Part shown: one piece after another, positions 5,798-8,912 of the stretch | Position numbering within the stretch: position 1 is the stretch's first letter | Layout of the letters: each line of letters opens with the position of its first letter | Source: Methanobrevibacter sp. | GTDB lineage: Archaea; Methanobacteriota; Methanobacteria; Methanobacteriales; Methanobacteriaceae | DNA: 8,912 nt | Reading direction: 5' to 3' | Assembly: GCA_031289975.1 (NCBI GenBank) | Contig: JAITOM010000249.1 | Location: forward strand, 1 to 8,912 | Notes under the pieces: generated by a model | The model's database searches: none | What the model was told of the DNA's origin: nothing | Seen by the model: only the letters and a program-made list of their open reading frames with translations | Position numbers and translations under genes: made by a program

Positions 5798-6118
5798 ATG
5801 ATAACTTCAAAAAATATATTTCGCCATGAGTTAATTGGATTATATCTTGAAGTTGTAGATAGCTCTAATAAATCATTAATTGGTTTGTGTGGAAATGTTG
5901 TGGATGAGACAAAAAAAACTTTATCTATTGATGTGAGTTATAATAAAATTAGGAATGATTTGAATCAAAATTCAATTTTAATTAGTCAGAAAATGATTCC
6001 TAAGAAAAATTCAACTTTTCATTTTAAAATTCCAAATGGTAAATGGGTTGAAATTGAAGGAAAAATTTTAGTCAGCTCTCCAGAAGATAGAATTAAAAAA
6101 AAATTTAAAAAAATATAG
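5798..6118 (+). CDS. rnp1: RNase P protein component 1 (aRpp29)
   Basis: Archaeal homologue of eukaryotic Rpp29/Pop4, 106 residues, close to the family size. It pairs with aRpp21 and binds RNase P RNA to help trim the 5' leader of tRNA precursors. The start MITSKNIFRHELIGL is the conserved archaeal N-terminus. The Sm-like barrel follows (GLCGNVVDETKKTLSI, then FHFKIPNGKWVEIEGKIL). It ends in the diagnostic PEDRIKKK (residues 95-102). No SD is visible before the ATG, and no upstream in-frame start exists nearby, so initiation must use another mode or a poor site. It is 11 nt before rps17, a location known for this gene in Methanobacteriales (MTH11 in Methanothermobacter, from memory). Confidence 0.95.
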   Translation: MITSKNIFRHELIGLYLEVVDSSNKSLIGLCGNVVDETKKTLSIDVSYNKIRNDLNQNSILISQKMIPKKNSTFHFKIPNGKWVEIEGKILVSSPEDRIKKKFKKI

Positions 6119-6129
6119 CTGGTGATAAA

Positions 6130-6456
6130 ATGATTGGATTAGATGTTCCAGAACCAAAAAGTGTGTGTAATGATCCTAACTGCCCATTTCATGGGACTTT
6201 GTCTGTTAGAGGACAAATTCTTGAAGGAATAGTCACTAATAATAAAGCAGATAGGACGATTACTATAGAAAGAAGCTATTATAAATTTATTCAAAAATAT
6301 GAGAGATATGAAAAGAGAAAGTCTAAGATCAGTGTTCATAAACCTGATTGTTTCAGTGTTAACATTGGGGATTCTGTAAAAGTTTCAGAATGTAGACCTT
6401 TAAGTAAAACAAAACATTTTGTTTTAGTAGAAGTATTAACGGAGTTGAGTGAATGA
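6130..6456 (+). CDS. rps17: 30S ribosomal protein S17 (uS17)
   Basis: Archaeal uS17, 108 residues, a primary 16S rRNA-binding protein with an OB fold in the small-subunit body. The archaeal N-terminal extension contains CNDPNCPFHG (Cys 13, Cys 18, His 21). The barrel follows with RGQILEGIVTNNKADRTITI, YEKRKSKISVHKPDC, and GDSVKVSECRPLSKTKHFV, all typical. The ATG has SD GGTGAT at 6121-6126, four bases ahead, just after the rnp1 stop. Its stop overlaps the rpl14 start as ATGA (6453-6456), which indicates coupled translation. Confidence 0.97.
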   Translation: MIGLDVPEPKSVCNDPNCPFHGTLSVRGQILEGIVTNNKADRTITIERSYYKFIQKYERYEKRKSKISVHKPDCFSVNIGDSVKVSECRPLSKTKHFVLVEVLTELSE

Positions 6457-6851
6457 AGCCAATTAAATCAACTGTTTCTAAATCTCTACCTATTGGAGCT
6501 AATCTTCAATGTGTGGATAATACTGGAGCTCGCGAAATTGAAATAATTGCTGTAAAAGGTTATAAAGGTGTTCGCAGACGTCTTGCTTCAGCTGGTGTAG
6601 GTGATCTTGTCGTCGCTTCTGTTAAAAAAGGAACCGCTGATATGAGACGTGAAATTGTTAATGCAATTATTGTAAGACAAAAGAAAGAATATAGGCGAGT
6701 GGACGGATTACGAGTAAAATTTGAAGATAATGCTGCTGTTATAATAACTCCAGAAGGAGTTCTTAAAGGATCTGAAATTAGAGGTCCTGTAGCTAAAGAA
6801 GCTGCTGATAGATGGTCAAGTGTTGGTAGTGTTGCAAGTATTTTAGTTTAA
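6453..6851 (+). CDS. rpl14: 50S ribosomal protein L14 (uL14)
   Basis: uL14, 132 residues, the normal archaeal length. It lies on the subunit interface of the large subunit, near where translational GTPases act and where anti-association factor aIF6 binds. Conserved segments include LQCVDNTGAREIEIIAVKGY, GVGDLVVASVKKGTADMRRE, IVRQKKEYRRVDGLRVKFEDNA (an insertion-type archaeal loop) and the end RWSSVGSVASILV. SD GGAGTTGAG at 6441-6449 lies inside rps17, three bases before the ATG. The rpl24 SD overlaps its stop codon. Confidence 0.98.
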   Translation: MKPIKSTVSKSLPIGANLQCVDNTGAREIEIIAVKGYKGVRRRLASAGVGDLVVASVKKGTADMRREIVNAIIVRQKKEYRRVDGLRVKFEDNAAVIITPEGVLKGSEIRGPVAKEAADRWSSVGSVASILV

Positions 6852-6860
6852 GGTGATTTA

Positions 6861-7214
6861 ATGTCAAAACAACCAAGAAAACAAAGAAAAGCTCTTTATA
6901 ATGCACCATTACATATTCGAAGAAAAAGAATGGGAGTTAATTTAAGTAAAGAGTTACAAGAAGATTATGGTAGAAGATCTTTGCCTATTAAATCTGGAGA
7001 CAAAATTCAAGTAGTTCGTGGAGATCTTAAAAATAGAGAAGGAAAAGTAAAAAAAGTAGATTATAAAAATTATAGGATCTTCATTGATAGTCTTACTGCA
7101 GCTAAAACAGATGGTACTGATGTTTTATCATCAATACATCCTTCAAATATCATGATTATTGATGCGGATATGAAAGATGATTTTAGAACTAAAATTATAG
7201 ATAGGAAGTTATAA
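6861..7214 (+). CDS. rpl24: 50S ribosomal protein L24 (uL24)
   Basis: Archaeal uL24 (L26e type), 117 residues. It starts large-subunit assembly by binding the 5' domain of 23S rRNA and ends up near the tunnel exit. The N-terminus SKQPRKQRKALYNAPLHIRR is the typical archaeal extension. A KOW motif begins at residue 46 (GDKIQVVRG), continuing with REGKVKKVDYKNYRIFIDSL, and the protein ends in MKDDFRTKIIDRK. The ATG is set by SD AGGTGA at 6851-6856, four bases ahead and overlapping the rpl14 stop. It is separated from the next gene by one base. Confidence 0.97.
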   Translation: MSKQPRKQRKALYNAPLHIRRKRMGVNLSKELQEDYGRRSLPIKSGDKIQVVRGDLKNREGKVKKVDYKNYRIFIDSLTAAKTDGTDVLSSIHPSNIMIIDADMKDDFRTKIIDRKL

Positions 7215-7215
7215 T

Positions 7216-7953
7216 ATGGCAAATATGGGATCAAGAAAACATTTAAAAAGATTCAAGGCACCAAAAAATTGGAATGTACATCCAAAGATAAAAAAATGGA
7301 CGGTTAAACCCTCTCCTGGTTCTCATTCTATCGAAAATTCATTATCTTTATTAATTGTAGTGAGAGATATATTAAAATTAGCTGATAATGCAAGAGAAGC
7401 TAAAAGAATTATTAATACAGGTAATGTTTTAGTAGATGGTAGAATTATTAAAAATTATAAGTTTACTATTGGTTTTATGGATGTAATTCAAATTCCAAAA
7501 ACTGAAGATGCTTATAGAGTTCTCCCTGATTTAAAAGGTAGATTAACTCTTCATCCTATCACTGTTGAAAATGCTAATATCAAATTAACTAAAGTTTACA
7601 ATAAGACAACGTTAAAAAAAGGTTTAAATCAACTTAATTTACATGATGGTAGAAATATAATTTCTAATGAAAAAACCACTGCTGGAGATGTTGTCAAATT
7701 ACAAATTCCTACTCAAGAAATCTTAGAGGTTTACAATTTTCAAGAAGGTGCAAATGTTTTAGTAACTGATGGTAAGCATACTGGAGAAATTGGTCATATT
7801 AAGGAAGTTGTAATTAATAAATCTTCTAATAAAAATACTGTTTTAGTTGAAAATGATAAGAAAAAAGAATTTTTAACCTTGATGGATTATACATTTGTTA
7901 TAGGCGAAGAGAATCGTGAAATTTTGGAATTTTACTCTTTGGAGGTTAATTAG
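7216..7953 (+). CDS. rps4e: 30S ribosomal protein S4e (eS4)
   Basis: eS4, 245 residues, a small-subunit protein found in archaea and eukaryotes but not bacteria, so it is a key marker for this window. It opens with MGSRKHLKRFKAPKNW. An S4-type RNA-binding domain follows around residues 45-105 (NAREAKRIINTGNVLVDGR), then a KOW motif at about 178-200 (GANVLVTDGKHTGEIG). The start at 7216 is favoured over the in-frame ATG at 7225, because AGGAAG (7203-7208) is seven bases from the first and too far from the second. It begins one base after the rpl24 stop and abuts rpl5. Confidence 0.96.
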   Translation: MANMGSRKHLKRFKAPKNWNVHPKIKKWTVKPSPGSHSIENSLSLLIVVRDILKLADNAREAKRIINTGNVLVDGRIIKNYKFTIGFMDVIQIPKTEDAYRVLPDLKGRLTLHPITVENANIKLTKVYNKTTLKKGLNQLNLHDGRNIISNEKTTAGDVVKLQIPTQEILEVYNFQEGANVLVTDGKHTGEIGHIKEVVINKSSNKNTVLVENDKKKEFLTLMDYTFVIGEENREILEFYSLEVN

Positions 7954-8460
7954 ATGAACCCTATGGAAAAGGTTATTATATCCAAAGCCACTTTAAATAT
8001 AGGTGTTGGTGAATCTGGAGAAAGATTATCCAGAGCTATTAATTTATTAGAAACTTTAACTGGACAAAAACCTGTTAAAACTTTTTCTAAAGTTACTAAT
8101 CCTGAATTTGGTATTAGAAAACGTCAACCTATTGCATGTAAAGTAACTCTTCGTGGAGAAAAAGTAAACGATGCTATTAAATTGGTTTTAGATGGTATTG
8201 GGAATAATATAAATAAGTCACAATTTGATGATCAAGGAAATCTTTCTTTTGGAATAGCTGAACATATTGATATGCCAGGAATTAAATACGATCCAGACAT
8301 AGGTATTTTTGGAATTAATGTGAATATTACTTTTGAAAAGCCAGGCTATAGAATTAAACGTAGAAAAATACAAAAAAGTAAAATTCCTGCAAGACACATG
8401 ATTAAAAAAGATCAAACCGTTAAATACATGGAAGATAATTTTAATATTAATATTGAATGA
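7954..8460 (+). CDS. rpl5: 50S ribosomal protein L5 (uL5)
   Basis: Archaeal uL5, 168 residues, normal for the family. It binds 5S rRNA in the central protuberance, forms a bridge to the small-subunit head and touches P-site tRNA. Conserved parts are KATLNIGVGESGERLSRA near the N-terminus, GIRKRQPIACKVTLRGE, GIFGINVNITFEKPGYRIK (the FEKPGYR block at residues 127-133) and KIPARHMI near the end. The ATG directly follows the rps4e stop with SD GGAGGT at 7941-7946, seven bases ahead; the second in-frame ATG at 7963 is too far from it. uS14 would normally come next but is not in the window. Confidence 0.98.
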   Translation: MNPMEKVIISKATLNIGVGESGERLSRAINLLETLTGQKPVKTFSKVTNPEFGIRKRQPIACKVTLRGEKVNDAIKLVLDGIGNNINKSQFDDQGNLSFGIAEHIDMPGIKYDPDIGIFGINVNITFEKPGYRIKRRKIQKSKIPARHMIKKDQTVKYMEDNFNINIE

Positions 8461-8482
8461 TTGTACTAATATTGATAAATAC

Positions 8483-8488
8483 TTTTTT
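8483..8488 (+). terminator. Candidate U-tract terminator after rpl5
   Basis: A T6 run about 23 nt past the rpl5 stop, followed by more T-rich sequence, fits the simple U-rich terminators of archaea. Further T6 tracts lie at 8559-8564 and 8590-8595, and a T7 tract at 8846-8852, so the actual stop could be any of these or spread over several. Confidence 0.4.
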
Positions 8489-8595
8489 ATCTTATTGTTT
8501 ATACTTGAATAATTTATTGTGCTTGTTTATAGTTATTTAAAAATTTTGTAAGTAATGATTTTTTATAAAGTTATTTATTATTAAAATTATTTTTT

Positions 8596-8655
8596 AACTT
8601 AGAAGAATTTAACTTAGAAGAATTTAACTTAGAAGAATTTAACTTAGAAGAATTT
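8596..8655. repeat. 15-bp tandem repeat, four copies
   Basis: Four exact copies of aacttagaagaattt lie head to tail at 8596-8610, 8611-8625, 8626-8640 and 8641-8655. There are no spacers. The unit is richer in G+C than the surrounding DNA and unrelated to the 18-bp unit upstream of rpl3. It lies in the gap where the operon would be expected to continue. Confidence 0.95.
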
Positions 8656-8750
8656 ATGCTCTGTTAAAAATATTGTGTATATATATTAATTATTAATAAT
8701 ATGAGTTTAAAATAAGTTAAATTTAAAAATTCAATAATTAGATTATATTA

Positions 8751-8806
8751 TATCTATTTAAATAAAAATTAAATATCTATTTAAATAAAAATTAAATATC
8801 TATTTA
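8751..8806. repeat. 23-bp tandem repeat, about 2.4 copies
   Basis: Units start with tatctatttaaataaaaa at 8751 and 8774, each 23 bp and identical. A third begins at 8797 and breaks off after tatctattta (8806). The repeat is nearly all A/T, with one C per unit. Confidence 0.9.
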
Positions 8807-8912
8807 TAGTCATTTTGGAAAAGTTCTTAAATTTTAGATGAAAAATTTTTTTATTAAATTATTTAATTTTTGATATTATTTTATAAAAATTAATAATTTT
8901 AAATTTTAAATA

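Larger units (their letters stand above)
8461..8912. other. 452-nt AT-rich gene-free region after rpl5
   Basis: No coding region is supported here, and G+C is about 12% by hand count. In particular I find no uS14-like zinc-ribbon sequence. The region contains several T6-T7 tracts, a 4-copy 15-bp tandem repeat, a 23-bp tandem repeat, and an imperfect A/T inverted repeat near the end (arms 8856-8871 and 8885-8899). A terminator for the upstream run and a promoter for whatever lies beyond the window are likely contents. The promoter cannot be placed with confidence. Confidence 0.8.

Noticed and set aside
8856..8899. Inverted repeat near the window end as a regulatory hairpin
   Set aside because: The arms are all A/T with a bulge. 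Such matches are expected by chance in this composition, and there is no gene nearby in the window to relate it to.
8461..8912. tRNA or small RNA gene in the last gap
   Set aside because: I found no TTCGA-type T-loop or other tRNA landmark, and 12% G+C is too low for a stable archaeal structural RNA. A covariance-model search would be needed to exclude a small RNA.
1..8912. Mobile element or horizontally acquired system
   Set aside because: No transposase, integrase, attachment site or terminal inverted repeat is visible. All genes are core archaeal translation genes in a conserved order.

Overview
The window is the first part of an archaeal ribosomal-protein supercluster (S10/spc type), read entirely on the + strand. 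It holds fifteen genes: uL3, uL4, uL23, uL2, uS19, uL22, uS3, uL29, aIF1 (SUI1), aRpp29 (RNase P), uS17, uL14, uL24, eS4 and uL5. Three features place it in Archaea: eS4, a protein absent from bacteria; aIF1 and aRpp29 embedded among ribosomal genes; and the archaeal forms of uL3, uL4 and uL22. The order matches what I recall for Methanobacteriales such as Methanothermobacter. The very low G+C (about 12-13% by hand count in the long spacers), heavy use of AGA for arginine and of A/T-ending codons, and long AT-rich gaps suggest a mesophilic, gut-type member such as Methanosphaera or Methanobrevibacter. I cannot choose between these from sequence alone.

Layout: 1-195 is an operon leader containing six and a half perfect copies of an 18-bp repeat, then a strong Shine-Dalgarno (SD) site. 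196-1987 carries uL3 and uL4. A 109-nt spacer follows. 2097-5456 is a tightly packed run from uL23 to aIF1, with an 8-nt overlap between uL22 and uS3 and direct abutment of uL29 and aIF1. 5457-5797 is a 341-nt AT-rich break with a candidate terminator and a duplicated candidate TATA element. 5798-8460 is a second tight run (aRpp29, uS17, uL14, uL24, eS4, uL5) with an ATGA overlap between uS17 and uL14. 8461-8912 has no gene, although uS14 would normally follow uL5. It holds two further tandem repeat arrays.

The genes work together in building and running translation: ribosomal proteins of both subunits, an initiation factor that inspects start codons, and a protein subunit of the RNase P that trims tRNA 5' ends. 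The spacing suggests at least two transcription units, each with its own promoter.

I see no undescribed enzyme system. The non-routine content is a set of short tandem duplications of different period (18, 60, 12, 17, 15 and 23 bp). They lie in the operon leader, the spacers and the 3' ends of two essential genes, giving uS3 a duplicated acidic tail and aIF1 a short basic tail. Two start-codon points also matter: uL23 should start at ATG 2097, not GTG 2088, and uS19 uses TTG.
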